Shown here: piece by piece, positions 44,046 to 51,251 of the stretch
Numbering within the stretch: position 1 is the first letter of the stretch
How the letters are laid out: the number at the start of each line of letters is the position of its first letter
The notes under the pieces: generated by a model
Databases searched by the model: none
Seen by the model: only the letters and a program-made list of their open reading frames with translations
What the model was told of the DNA's origin: nothing
Assembly (NCBI RefSeq): GCF_027594505.1
Contig: NZ_CP115149.1
Coordinates: 1,024,812-1,088,811, forward strand
Origin: Tepidiforma flava
GTDB lineage: Bacteria; Chloroflexota; Dehalococcoidia; Tepidiformales; Tepidiformaceae
Direction of reading: 5' to 3'
DNA: 64,000 nucleotides
Made by a program: the position numbers and the translations under genes

Positions 44046-44151
44046 GGCAAAACCTCCTGGCGATGCCGTCGTGGGGCCGCGCCGCCGCCTCCGGGGAGGA
44101 GGGCCGGCGGGCCTGTTCGGATTCCGGGGAGGGCCGGGGCGGTGCCCTCCG

Positions 44152-44268
44152 AACGCCTGCGGGGTTAGCTGACGGGTTCGGCGTCGGAAGTCGCCTATGC
44201 GCCTGCTCGCGCAATACACCCCAGGGAGTGGGTCCCCCGCCCCCGCCGGCTGCGGCGGGGTTCGGCAT
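44152..44268 (-). ncRNA. c-di-AMP riboswitch (ydaO-yuaA type)
   Basis: Read on the minus strand the leader shows the conserved ydaO order: GCCGAACCCCG at the 5' end, GCGGGGGACCCAC, CTGGGGTGTATTGCGC, a variable stem, then ACGCCGAACCCGTCAGC and AGCTAACCCCGCAGGCGT at the 3' end. The terminal GCC/GGC helix (P1) closes. GC-rich stems between 44060 and 44140 could be the expression platform before the AGGAGG of the downstream gene. The family binds two c-di-AMP and usually turns genes off. Confidence 0.88.
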
Positions 44269-44358
44269 CAGTCACCGTAGCACGAGCGGGGCGCGGTGTG
44301 TGCTACGAACTGCCCGTTTCGGCGTTGCAATCGCATAACAAACGGCGCCGCGGGCGGC

Positions 44359-45732
44359 TCAGCGCTCGCTCCAGGTGGTGCCGTCGGGGCTGTCGTGGAG
44401 TTCGATGCCGAGTTCGCCGAGGCGGTCGCGGATGCGGTCGGCGAGGGCCCACTGCTTCGCGGCGCGCAGCTCGGCGCGCAGTTCGACGAGGAGGTCGATG
44501 AAGGGCGCGGCTTCGCGGCTGCGGCCGGCCGGCGCTTCGAGGGTAAGGCCGAGGACGCCGCAGAGTTCGCGGAGCGCGGCCTGGGCGGGGGCGACGTCGC
44601 CGCCCGCGGCGGCGGCGCGGTTGATCTCGCGGGCGAGGTCGAAGAGGGCGGCGAGGGCGCGCGGCGTGTTGAGGTCGTCGTCCATCGCTTCGATGAAGCG
44701 GGCGCGGACGGCGGCGTGGTCGATGCCGGCGGGCTGGCTGCCGCCGGGCGCGGAGGCGGCGTGGCGGAGGCGCTCGGCGCCGGCCCTGGCGGCTTCGAGG
44801 GCGTCTTCGGAGTAGGTGACCGGGCTGCGGTAGTGGCTGGTGATGACGAAGAGGCGGAGAGCATCGGCGCCGTACCGGTCGAGCGCCTCCTGGATGGAGA
44901 CGAGGTTGCCGATGGACTTCGACATCTTTTCGCTGCCGAGCTGGAGGAGGGCGTTGTGCATCCAGATGCGGGCGAAGGGTGGCTTGCCGGTGTAGGCCTC
45001 GGTCTGGGCGATTTCGTTGGTGTGGTGGGGGAAGATGAGGTCCATCCCGCCGCCGTGGATGTCGATCTGTTCGCCGAGGGTTTCGAGGGCCATGGCGGAG
45101 CATTCGATGTGCCAGCCGGGCCGGCCGGGGCCCCACGGGCTCTCCCAGCTCGGCTCGCCGGGCTTGGCGGCTTTCCAGAGAGCGAAATCGAGCGGGTCTT
45201 CTTTGTGCTCGGTGGGGTCGACGCGGGCGCCGGCGCGGAGGTCATCGATGTCGCGCTTGGCGAGGGCGCCGTACCGCTCGGCGCCGAAGGCCCGGACGCG
45301 GTAGTAGACATCGCCGCCGGCGGCGTAGGCGAAGCCTTTCGCGATGAGGCCTTCGATGAAGCGGATGATCTGGGGCATCACCTGCGTGACGCGGGGGTAC
45401 TGGTGGGCGGGGAGGACGTTCATCGCCGCGAGCTGGGCGAGGTACTGGCGGATGTTCTGTTCGGCGAGCTCGGCCATGGGGATGCCGAGGCGGTTGGCGC
45501 GCTCGATGAGCTTGTCGTCGATATCGGTGAAGTTCTGGATGTGGCGGACGGGGATGCCGCGCCAGTCGAGGTAGCGGCGGAGGGTATCGAAGGCGATGGC
45601 GTGGAGGGCGTGGCCAACGTGAGCTTCGGAGTAGGGGGTGATGCCGCAGACGTAGATGCGCACGACGCCGTCGTCGCCAACGGGCGGGAGGAGCGGCTTG
45701 CGCGTGGTGGAGAGCGTGTCCGTCAGCTGCAT
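44359..45732 (-). CDS. cysS: Cysteinyl-tRNA synthetase
   Basis: A 457-residue class I aminoacyl-tRNA synthetase. The HIGH motif is AHVGHA, KMSKS is in GSEKMSKSIGN (about residue 266), and the zinc site includes the N-terminal Cys, RPGWHIECSAMA and IFPHHTNEI. The ATG at 45732 gives MQLTDTLSTTRKPLLPP. The first motif reads YVCGITPYSEAHVGHA, where most CysRS have CGPTVY; the related ligase MshC has CGITPY. Length, FDLAREINRA and the C-terminal anticodon domain favour CysRS. Confidence 0.92.
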   Translation of the reverse strand: MQLTDTLSTTRKPLLPPVGDDGVVRIYVCGITPYSEAHVGHALHAIAFDTLRRYLDWRGIPVRHIQNFTDIDDKLIERANRLGIPMAELAEQNIRQYLAQLAAMNVLPAHQYPRVTQVMPQIIRFIEGLIAKGFAYAAGGDVYYRVRAFGAERYGALAKRDIDDLRAGARVDPTEHKEDPLDFALWKAAKPGEPSWESPWGPGRPGWHIECSAMALETLGEQIDIHGGGMDLIFPHHTNEIAQTEAYTGKPPFARIWMHNALLQLGSEKMSKSIGNLVSIQEALDRYGADALRLFVITSHYRSPVTYSEDALEAARAGAERLRHAASAPGGSQPAGIDHAAVRARFIEAMDDDLNTPRALAALFDLAREINRAAAAGGDVAPAQAALRELCGVLGLTLEAPAGRSREAAPFIDLLVELRAELRAAKQWALADRIRDRLGELGIELHDSPDGTTWSER

Positions 45733-45757
45733 CTCGTGCCCCCTTGGTGGTCGCTCC

Positions 45758-45763
45758 AGTGTA
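45758..45763 (-). promoter_or_regulatory. -10 box of cysS
   Basis: TACACT on the minus strand, 25 nt before the ATG, in the same GCTACACTGG context as secA; GGGGG precedes the start. Confidence 0.4.
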
Positions 45764-45845
45764 GCGGAGGACGGCGTTGCGGCACGTTCGGGGGCCGGCT
45801 GCGCGGGGATCGTGGGAATCCCGCGCATGACTCATGGTGGCGGGC

Positions 45846-45990
45846 GTATTGCCTGTTAGCGGGGTGCTGTGCGAACCTCAGGGGCACCCTTGGCGGGGTG
45901 AACAGGCGCGTTTGCCCCCGGCCCGGATTCCCCGGTCCGGCCCCTGCGCCCCGGGCTGGCGCGCCGAGACTGCCTATGGGAAACGGAAGT
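45846..45990 (+). ncRNA. Structured leader of the transglycosylase gene, possible second c-di-AMP-type riboswitch
   Basis: This 150-nt gap contains GCGAACC, AGGGGCACCC, TTGGCGGGGTGAACAGGCGC and long GC stems (CCCCGGCCCGGATTCC / GGTCCGGCC). GGGGCACCC followed by GGGGTGAA matches the 5' half of actinobacterial ydaO leaders before cell-wall hydrolase genes. The 3' conserved block (CCCGTCAGCTAACC) is not evident, so the assignment is weak. Confidence 0.3.
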
Positions 45991-46007
45991 TACGTGGAGA
46001 CCGCCGC

Positions 46008-46976
46008 GTGACGGCCCGGCTTCGCGAGGAGCCGGCGCGCGTCATGAGCAGGCTCGCAACGTGGGCTGATTACGGCCTTGCCGTGGCCCTGGCGCTGTGC
46101 CGGAGGCTGCGCCTGCCCGCGAAATCCGAAGCCGCCCTGCTCCAGCCAGCCTTCGAACCGGCGTACGCCTGCGACGCCTGCGGCTGTGCCCGCCCTGCCG
46201 GGATGTCGGCAGCGCTCGCCCCGCGCTGGCGGGAGGAGCCCCCGGCCCGGGAGGAGCCGCAGCGGCAGCCGTGGTTCGTGCGGCCGGCGGAAGTGCTGAT
46301 GCTGAGCCTTTCGTTCTTCCTGGCGGCGCACCTCGTGGGCGGCGGCACGCCGGAGGCGCGCGCGCCGCAGGTGAGCTTCGCGCTGGCGGCGGCGCTGCCC
46401 GCGCCGGCGCGGGTGATCGAGGTGCGGCCATCGAACGCGGCTGCGGAGGCGCCGGCCGCGCCGGCAGCAGCTGAGGCGGACGATGCAGCGGCAGCAGTCG
46501 AGGAGCCCCGGCCTGCCCCGGCGCCGACGACATCGAACGCGGCTGCGAGCAGCGCGCCCGCGCCGGCGGCTTCGCCCGCGGCGCCCCCGGCCGCCCGGGA
46601 GGAGCCGGCAGCTCCCCCGGCCCCGGCGCCGGCCCCGGCCATCGCGCCGCCGGCGGCGAGCCAGCCGCCGCTGACCTACGCGCAGGTGATTGCGTACGCC
46701 ATCGAGGCAGGGTGGCCGGCGGAGCTGGCGGACAGCGTGGCGCGGGTGGCCTGGTGCGAGAGCCGGTTCCGGCCGGATGCGGTGGGCTACGGCGCCTACG
46801 GGCTCATGCAGGTGATCCCGCTCTGGTTCGACTACGCGGGGCTGAGCTTCGAGCAATGGGCCGACCCGGTGGCGAACCTGAAGGCGGCGCTGGCGGCGTT
46901 CCGCTACAGCGAGGCGCAGGGCCACAAGCCGTGGTCGGCGTGGAGCTGCAAGCCGGAGGCGATCACGATCCCGTAG
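46008..46976 (+). CDS. Lytic transglycosylase-like (SLT/lysozyme-fold) membrane protein
   Basis: A 322-residue protein from GTG 46008 (GGAG at -8); an ATG at 46044 is an alternative start. Order: Cys pair YACDACGCARP (about residues 60-70), hydrophobic helix PAEVLMLSLSFFLAAHLVGG (about 105-125), a long Ala/Pro-rich linker (about 130-225), and a C-terminal lysozyme-like domain: VAWCESRFRPDAVGYGAYGL has the catalytic Glu, GLMQVIPLWF follows, and FRYSEAQGHKPWSAWSC closes it. The enzyme would cut peptidoglycan glycan strands outside the membrane. No signal peptidase site is evident. Confidence 0.8.
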   Translation: MTARLREEPARVMSRLATWADYGLAVALALCRRLRLPAKSEAALLQPAFEPAYACDACGCARPAGMSAALAPRWREEPPAREEPQRQPWFVRPAEVLMLSLSFFLAAHLVGGGTPEARAPQVSFALAAALPAPARVIEVRPSNAAAEAPAAPAAAEADDAAAAVEEPRPAPAPTTSNAAASSAPAPAASPAAPPAAREEPAAPPAPAPAPAIAPPAASQPPLTYAQVIAYAIEAGWPAELADSVARVAWCESRFRPDAVGYGAYGLMQVIPLWFDYAGLSFEQWADPVANLKAALAAFRYSEAQGHKPWSAWSCKPEAITIP

Positions 46977-46989
46977 GGGGCGGGCCGGA

Positions 46990-47018
46990 TTCACCGAATG
47001 CGGCGGGCGCGGTAGGAT
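46990..47018 (+). promoter_or_regulatory. Promoter of tRNA-Thr
   Basis: TTCACC (46990-46995) and TAGGAT (47013-47018) with 17-nt spacing; the tRNA begins 12 nt downstream. Confidence 0.55.
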
Positions 47019-47030
47019 GATGGGCAGTGG

Positions 47031-47106
47031 GCCTCGATAGCTCAGCTGGTAGAGCGAGCGATTCGTAATCGCTAGGTCCAGGGTTCGAGTCCCTGTCGAG
47101 GCTCCA
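47031..47106 (+). tRNA. tRNA-Thr (anticodon CGT)
   Basis: A complete 76-nt cloverleaf. Acceptor GCCTCGA pairs with TCGAGGC; the D arm is GCTCAGCTGGTAGAGC; the anticodon stem AGCGA/TCGCT encloses TTCGTAA with anticodon CGT (reads ACG, Thr); the T arm is CAGGGTTCGAGTCCCTG. Discriminator T and CCA are encoded. Confidence 0.97.
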
Positions 47107-47281
47107 CGATAATCATGCTGCCGTGAGCGCCGTGCCACGACTGCGGAGCGGCCGGAGCGGAGCGCGACCCGTGATGATTGCGTCCCTGATGCGTCCCCTG
47201 ATAGCATTCGGCGATTCCATGAGCGGAGCTCGCTGAGCTGTAGCCGACGGTCAGCCTCCGCCGAATCGGAGGTTCACCAGC

Positions 47282-47941
47282 GTGAGATCAGTTCTTCGAT
47301 CCTTCGTCGTGACGATGGTGGCCATCCTGGCTGTCGCATGCGGATCAGGCTCCGATGACGGGACAGACCAGCCGAGCGCCAACTCGGAGGACGAGCTCGC
47401 ACGCTCCCTGCTGCTCACGGTCGACGACTTCCCGACGGGGTGGGCGGAAACCCTCGACGACTCCGAAGACGATGGAGGAGAGGATCCTTTCGCCAAATGC
47501 CCGCGTCTGGCTGAGGCAGAAGGCATGACCGGCCGAGCAAAATCTGGGACTTTCTCCAGGGGCGGGGTGGCAGAAGTCGAACATGGTGTCGTTATTTACG
47601 AAGATGAAGGCAAGGCGTCTGCCGCGCTTAAAATGCTGGCCGAAGTGGTGACATGCAATGCGAGATTCATCAACGATGGACGATTGAACAATTCGGAGGC
47701 GGAATTTCGCGATGCAAATGTTGCTCGCATCTCGTTTCCCAAGGTGGGTGATGAGGTCAGCGCCATGAGAATCTCGTTCAAAGGATTCGACAAAACTTCA
47801 AGCTACGATTTCCATCTCGACTATGTTGTTGTGCGTAAAGGTCGCATCATCAGCGGTGTGGTTGCGTTCGATGCTCTTTCGCCGTTCGATACCGCCGACC
47901 TTGAGGCCCTGGTGAAAAAGGCGGTCGCCAAGCTTCCCTGA
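47282..47941 (+). CDS. Putative lipoprotein of lower GC content
   Basis: A 219-residue exported protein. The GTG start at 47282 follows GGAGG with 9-nt spacing. The signal MRSVLRSFVVTMVAILAVAC ends in a lipobox with Cys20, followed by a Ser/Asp-rich spacer. The mature part contains LLLTVDDFPTGWAETLDD, typical of small sensor-like lipoproteins of Actinobacteria and Chloroflexota, and ends in mixed beta strands (SSYDFHLDYVVVRKGRIISG). Bases 47570-47900 are clearly richer in A/T than the neighbours, and the gene follows a tRNA, so it may have been acquired. Function unknown. Confidence 0.75.
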   Translation: MRSVLRSFVVTMVAILAVACGSGSDDGTDQPSANSEDELARSLLLTVDDFPTGWAETLDDSEDDGGEDPFAKCPRLAEAEGMTGRAKSGTFSRGGVAEVEHGVVIYEDEGKASAALKMLAEVVTCNARFINDGRLNNSEAEFRDANVARISFPKVGDEVSAMRISFKGFDKTSSYDFHLDYVVVRKGRIISGVVAFDALSPFDTADLEALVKKAVAKLP

Positions 47942-47963
47942 CGCCGGCCGCCGCCCCGGCGGC

Positions 47964-47993
47964 TTGACGTGTTCGGCGCCGGGCCGCTACGGT
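47964..47993 (+). promoter_or_regulatory. Promoter of the riboswitch-terC unit
   Basis: TTGACG (47964-47969) and TACGGT (47988-47993), 18 nt apart; the riboswitch aptamer starts about 6 nt after the -10. Confidence 0.6.
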
Positions 47994-47998
47994 GAGTG

Positions 47999-48098
47999 GG
48001 CAAGGGGGAGTAGCCGTCGCCCGCTCCCCGGGAGACCGCGAGGGTCGTCACCACGCGCGCTGAGCGCCGGCCCCGCGAGGCGAGACCTTCGCCTGGTA
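47999..48098 (+). ncRNA. yybP-ykoY Mn2+ riboswitch
   Basis: GGCAAGGGGGAGTAGCC at the 5' side and GGCGAGACCTTCGCC at the 3' side are the two conserved junction elements of the family; the intervening stem carries CGGGAGACCGCGAGGGTCGTCACC. The family binds Mn2+ and raises expression of manganese exporters and TerC-type proteins. An intrinsic terminator directly follows, so control is probably by antitermination. Confidence 0.92.
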
Positions 48099-48100
48099 AG

Positions 48101-48142
48101 ACCCTGGCACATCCTGCACGAAGGATGCGGCCGGGGTTTTTT
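48101..48142 (+). terminator. Riboswitch-controlled intrinsic terminator before terC
   Basis: ACCCTGGC pairs with GCCGGGGT (one wobble) around an inner ATCCTGCACGAAGGAT hairpin, followed by TTTTTT, 21 bp before the terC ATG. It is the expression platform of the Mn2+ riboswitch. Confidence 0.85.
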
Positions 48143-48162
48143 GCTGGCCGCGAAGGGCACCC

Positions 48163-49107
48163 ATGACCGACCTCTTACCCTGGCTCATCTTTGCCGGCCT
48201 CGTGGCCGGCATGCTCGCGCTCGACCTCGGCGTCTTCCACCGGGACGCCCACGCCGTCTCGCGGCGGGAGGCGCTGGCATGGAGCGCGGCCTGGATCGGG
48301 CTGGCGCTGGCGTTCAACGCCGGGGTCGTCTTCTTCCGCGGCGGCGAGGCCGGCGTGGAGTGGGTGACCGGCTACCTGATCGAGAAATCGCTCAGCGTCG
48401 ACAACGTCTTCGTCTTCCTGCTCATCTTCTCGGCGTTCGCGGTGCCGCCGGCCTACCAGCACCGGGTGCTCTTCTGGGGCATCCTCGGGGCCGTGATCAT
48501 GCGGGCGGTGCTCATCGCTGCCGCAGGCTTCCTCATCCACACGCTCCATGTCGTCATCTACCTCTTTGGCGCGTTCCTCATCTTCACGGGCATCAAGTTC
48601 CTGCGGGACCAGGAGCACGCGCCGGACCTCGAGAAGAACCGGTTCGTGCGGCTGGCGCGGCGGCTCTTCCCGGTGACGGCGCGGTACGAGGGACAGAAGT
48701 TCTTCCTCCGGCGGGAGGGGGTACTGTACGCGACGCCGCTCTTCCTCGTGCTCGTGCTCGTGGAGAGCACGGACCTCGTTTTTGCGGTGGACAGCATCCC
48801 GGCGATCTACGCGGTGACGAGCGACCCGTTCATCGTGTTCACCTCGAACATCTTCGCCATCCTCGGGCTGCGGGCGCTGTACTTCGTGCTCGCCGGCTAC
48901 CTCGGCGGGCTGCGGTTCCTGAAGCCGGCGCTCGCGGCCATCCTCGTCTTCGTCGGCACGAAGATGCTCCTCGTCGACCTCTACAAGGTGCCGTCGCTGG
49001 CGAGCCTCGGCGTCATCGTGAGCATCCTCGCGGTGGCGCTGCTCGCTTCGTGGCGGTGGCCGAAACCCGCCGCAGCCCCGGCAGCGGAGGCGGCGCATGG
49101 GCACTGA
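48163..49107 (+). CDS. TerC/Alx family membrane protein
   Basis: A 314-residue integral membrane protein of about 9 helices. Acidic membrane motifs are typical: LIFAGLVAGMLALDLGVFHR, EKSLSVDNVFVFLLIFSAF and LVESTDLVFAVDSIPAIYAV, where the Asp residues are thought to bind metal. Homologues Alx and MeeY/MeeF export Mn2+, consistent with the upstream Mn2+ riboswitch. The C-terminal His-ended tail (AAHGH) is short. Confidence 0.92.
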   Translation: MTDLLPWLIFAGLVAGMLALDLGVFHRDAHAVSRREALAWSAAWIGLALAFNAGVVFFRGGEAGVEWVTGYLIEKSLSVDNVFVFLLIFSAFAVPPAYQHRVLFWGILGAVIMRAVLIAAAGFLIHTLHVVIYLFGAFLIFTGIKFLRDQEHAPDLEKNRFVRLARRLFPVTARYEGQKFFLRREGVLYATPLFLVLVLVESTDLVFAVDSIPAIYAVTSDPFIVFTSNIFAILGLRALYFVLAGYLGGLRFLKPALAAILVFVGTKMLLVDLYKVPSLASLGVIVSILAVALLASWRWPKPAAAPAAEAAHGH

Positions 49108-49212
49108 CACCGGGTTCCCCGGCCTTCCGGTACGATCGAGCAGTGTCGAGCACTGCACCTGTCCGGGAGACCGTAACCAGCACGACAGCAGCAGGAAAGG
49201 AGTCGACCCCAG

Positions 49213-49920
49213 ATGTGGAAACGGCTGACAGCCATCTTCCAGGCGAAGGCGAACAAAGCGCTCGACCGGCTCGAAGACCCGCGCGAGATGCTCGACCTGA
49301 GCTATGAGAAACAGGTGGAGATGCTGCGCGATGTGAAGCGCGGCATCGTCGAGGTGACGGCGGCGCGGCGGCGGCTCGAGCTGCAGGCGGAGGAGCTGCG
49401 CGCGAAGCTGCCGACGTTCGATGCGCAGGCGATGCAGGCGCTGAAGGCCGGCCGCGAGGACCTCGCGCACATCGCGCTCGAGCGGAAGGCCTCGACGCAG
49501 GCGCAAATCGAGAGCTTTGAAGCGCAGGTGGCGAACCTGAAGGCCGAGCAGGAACAGCTCGTGCAGGCAGAGCAGCGGCTGCAGGCGAAGGTGGAGGCCT
49601 TCCGCACCCGGAAGGAGGTGCTGAAGGCGCAGTACACGGCGGCGAAGGCGACCGTCCGCATCGGCGAGGCGGTCACCGGGCTCTCGGAGGAGATGACCGA
49701 CGTGGGCTACGCGATCCAGCGGGCGGAGGACCGGACGGCGCAGCTGAAGAGCCGCGGCCAGGCGATCCAGGAGCTGCTGGAGAGCGGCGTGCTGGAGGAT
49801 TCGCTCGACGGGAAGACGGGCATCGACCGCGAGCTGGAGGCGCTCGGCCGGCAGGCGAGCGTCGATGCCGAGCTGGAGCGGCTGCGGGCCGCCGTCGCCG
49901 CGGAAGGGGGTGCCCGGTGA
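49213..49920 (+). CDS. pspA: PspA/IM30 family membrane-stress protein
   Basis: A 235-residue ESCRT-III-like coiled coil that covers membrane lesions. The N-terminus MWKRLTAIFQAKANKALDRL forms the amphipathic helix, followed by EDPREMLDLSYEKQVEMLRD and long heptads (VANLKAEQEQLVQAEQRLQA). Length is near the usual 220-250. The gene overlaps the next by GTGA. A weak -10 (TACGAT, 49131-49136) lies upstream. Confidence 0.9.
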   Translation: MWKRLTAIFQAKANKALDRLEDPREMLDLSYEKQVEMLRDVKRGIVEVTAARRRLELQAEELRAKLPTFDAQAMQALKAGREDLAHIALERKASTQAQIESFEAQVANLKAEQEQLVQAEQRLQAKVEAFRTRKEVLKAQYTAAKATVRIGEAVTGLSEEMTDVGYAIQRAEDRTAQLKSRGQAIQELLESGVLEDSLDGKTGIDRELEALGRQASVDAELERLRAAVAAEGGAR

Positions 49921-50225
49921 TCGTGCGGCTGATGGGACGGGGCCAGTGGCGGCTCGATGACGCGCTCGTCGACGAGCTGAACCGGATCGACGCCGCGCTC
50001 GACGACGACATCACCCGGGGCGACGCGACGGAGTTCCGGGCGCACCTCGAGGCGATGCACCGGCTCATCGAGGAGCGGGGCGAGCCGCTGCCGGCCGATG
50101 AACTCGTGCCTTCCGATGCGTTCGTGCCGCCGGCGGACTGTTCGCTGGAGGAGCTGCGGAAGCTGATGGACCCGGACGGGCTCATCCCGGGCGGGCCGCC
50201 GGAGGTGGCCGCTGATGGTCGATGA
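49917..50225 (+). CDS. PspA-associated protein (PspAA domain)
   Basis: A 102-residue acidic protein. The GTG start overlaps the pspA stop (GTGA). The pattern MIVRLMGRGQWRLDDALVDE and ELNRIDAALDDDI, then a C-terminal LRKLMDPDGLIPGG, matches the small PspAA partner found after PspA in Actinobacteria, Chloroflexota and Archaea. It is thought to modulate PspA. It overlaps the zinc-ribbon gene by 11 bp. Confidence 0.8.
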   Translation: MIVRLMGRGQWRLDDALVDELNRIDAALDDDITRGDATEFRAHLEAMHRLIEERGEPLPADELVPSDAFVPPADCSLEELRKLMDPDGLIPGGPPEVAADGR

Positions 50226-50508
50226 GCTGTTCGAGGTGTTCGAGGAGCTCTTCGAGCGCCGGAGCAAGAAAAAGAAGAAGGAGAAAGAGGGGAAGGCCGG
50301 GAAGGGCGGCAATGCCGCCACCCCGGCCGCCCCGCCGATCTTCTGCGTCGATTGCGGCACCCGGAACGAGGGAGGCGCGCGCTTCTGCATGGAGTGCGGG
50401 GCGCTCCTCCCGAGCCCCGGGGAGGAGCTGCGCTGCCTGGGCTGCAATGCCCAGCTGCCGCTGCGGGCGAAGTTCTGCCCGCGCTGCGGGGCAAAGGCGG
50501 CCGTCTAG
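50215..50508 (+). CDS. Double zinc-ribbon protein of the psp cassette
   Basis: A 97-residue protein. An acidic helix (MVDELFEVFEELFERRSKKK) and Lys-rich segment lead to two C-x2-C...C-x2-C zinc ribbons: FCVDCGTRNEGGARFCMECG and LRCLGCNAQLPLRAKFCPRCG. Overlapping starts indicate cotranslation with PspA and PspAA. The role (adaptor or membrane-stress sensor) is inferred only from context. Confidence 0.82.
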   Translation: MVDELFEVFEELFERRSKKKKKEKEGKAGKGGNAATPAAPPIFCVDCGTRNEGGARFCMECGALLPSPGEELRCLGCNAQLPLRAKFCPRCGAKAAV

Positions 50509-50525
50509 GCCGGGGCCGGCCCGGT

Positions 50526-50924
50526 TCAGGCAGGGTCGAGTTCGGCCCGCAGCCGGGCGGCGGCGGCCCGGAGGACCGGCATGGCCGCGCTGACAGCCTC
50601 GTAGACTCGGCGCGCCTGGGCCTCGTCGTACGTGTGTGAGGTCTCATTGCGGGCCTGCAGGAGGGCGAGCCAGCCTGGCTCGTCGTCGATGAGGCCGGCG
50701 GCGTAGGCGGCGCGGATAGCGGAGCGGGGGCTGGCGGTTTCGACGCCCAGGTCGGCGAGCACACTCCGCAGGGCCTTCCAGGCGAGTTCGAACACGAACT
50801 CGAAGCGCTGGATGGTGCCGTCGAGGACGAGCGGGCTGGAGGGGTCCTCTGCCAGCGCCTCCTCGAGGCGCGCGAGGGGGCGCTCCAGCTTCTCGACGGC
50901 GACCCGGCTACGCTGCGACGGCAT
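50526..50924 (-). CDS. HEPN-domain toxin of a MntA-HepT pair
   Basis: A 132-residue helical nucleotidyltransferase substrate-binding-like protein. The start MPSQRSRVAVEKLERPLARL is at 50924. The catalytic R-x4-H motif is RNETSHTY at Arg92-His97, as in HEPN ribonuclease toxins. It overlaps the MNT partner by 17 bp. In HepT-MntA systems the toxin is neutralised by AMP or poly-AMP transfer to the Tyr of this motif. Confidence 0.85.
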   Translation of the reverse strand: MPSQRSRVAVEKLERPLARLEEALAEDPSSPLVLDGTIQRFEFVFELAWKALRSVLADLGVETASPRSAIRAAYAAGLIDDEPGWLALLQARNETSHTYDEAQARRVYEAVSAAMPVLRAAAARLRAELDPA

Positions 50925-51213
50925 GGTGGAGTTCGATGCCCTCCCGTTCGATGGCAGCGCGGAGCGCCTCCGGCGCGTCTTCGAGGCGGACGACGTCGAG
51001 CTGGAGGAGGGTCGGCGCCTCGTCGAGCGCGGCGAGGATGTCGTCCCAGGCGACCGGGTCGGCGCCGGGCGCTTCGATGGCGAGGTCGACGTCGGAGCGC
51101 TCCCGGGCATCGCCGCGGGCGCGGGAGCCGAAGAGGATGATGCGGCGGATGCGGGGATCGCCGCCGAGGCGGGCGACCACCCAGTCGGCGATGGCGCGGG
51201 TGCGCGGGTCCAT
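50908..51213 (-). CDS. MNT-domain nucleotidyltransferase antitoxin of a MntA-HepT pair
   Basis: A 101-residue minimal nucleotidyltransferase. LFGSRARGDARERSDVDLAI contains the G-S-x10-D-x-D active site (with SDVDL), and QLDVVRLEDAP supplies the third acidic residue. It precedes and overlaps the HEPN gene, the usual antitoxin-first order. Confidence 0.88.
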   Translation of the reverse strand: MDPRTRAIADWVVARLGGDPRIRRIILFGSRARGDARERSDVDLAIEAPGADPVAWDDILAALDEAPTLLQLDVVRLEDAPEALRAAIEREGIELHHAVAA

Positions 51214-51251
51214 GGGGCGAGTGTAGCGGAAGCCGCGGCCGGGGGCGGGGC

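Noticed and set aside
46042-46533. Minus-strand frames opposite the transglycosylase
   Set aside because: Pro/Arg/Ala strings opposite the Ala/Pro linker; no start signal.
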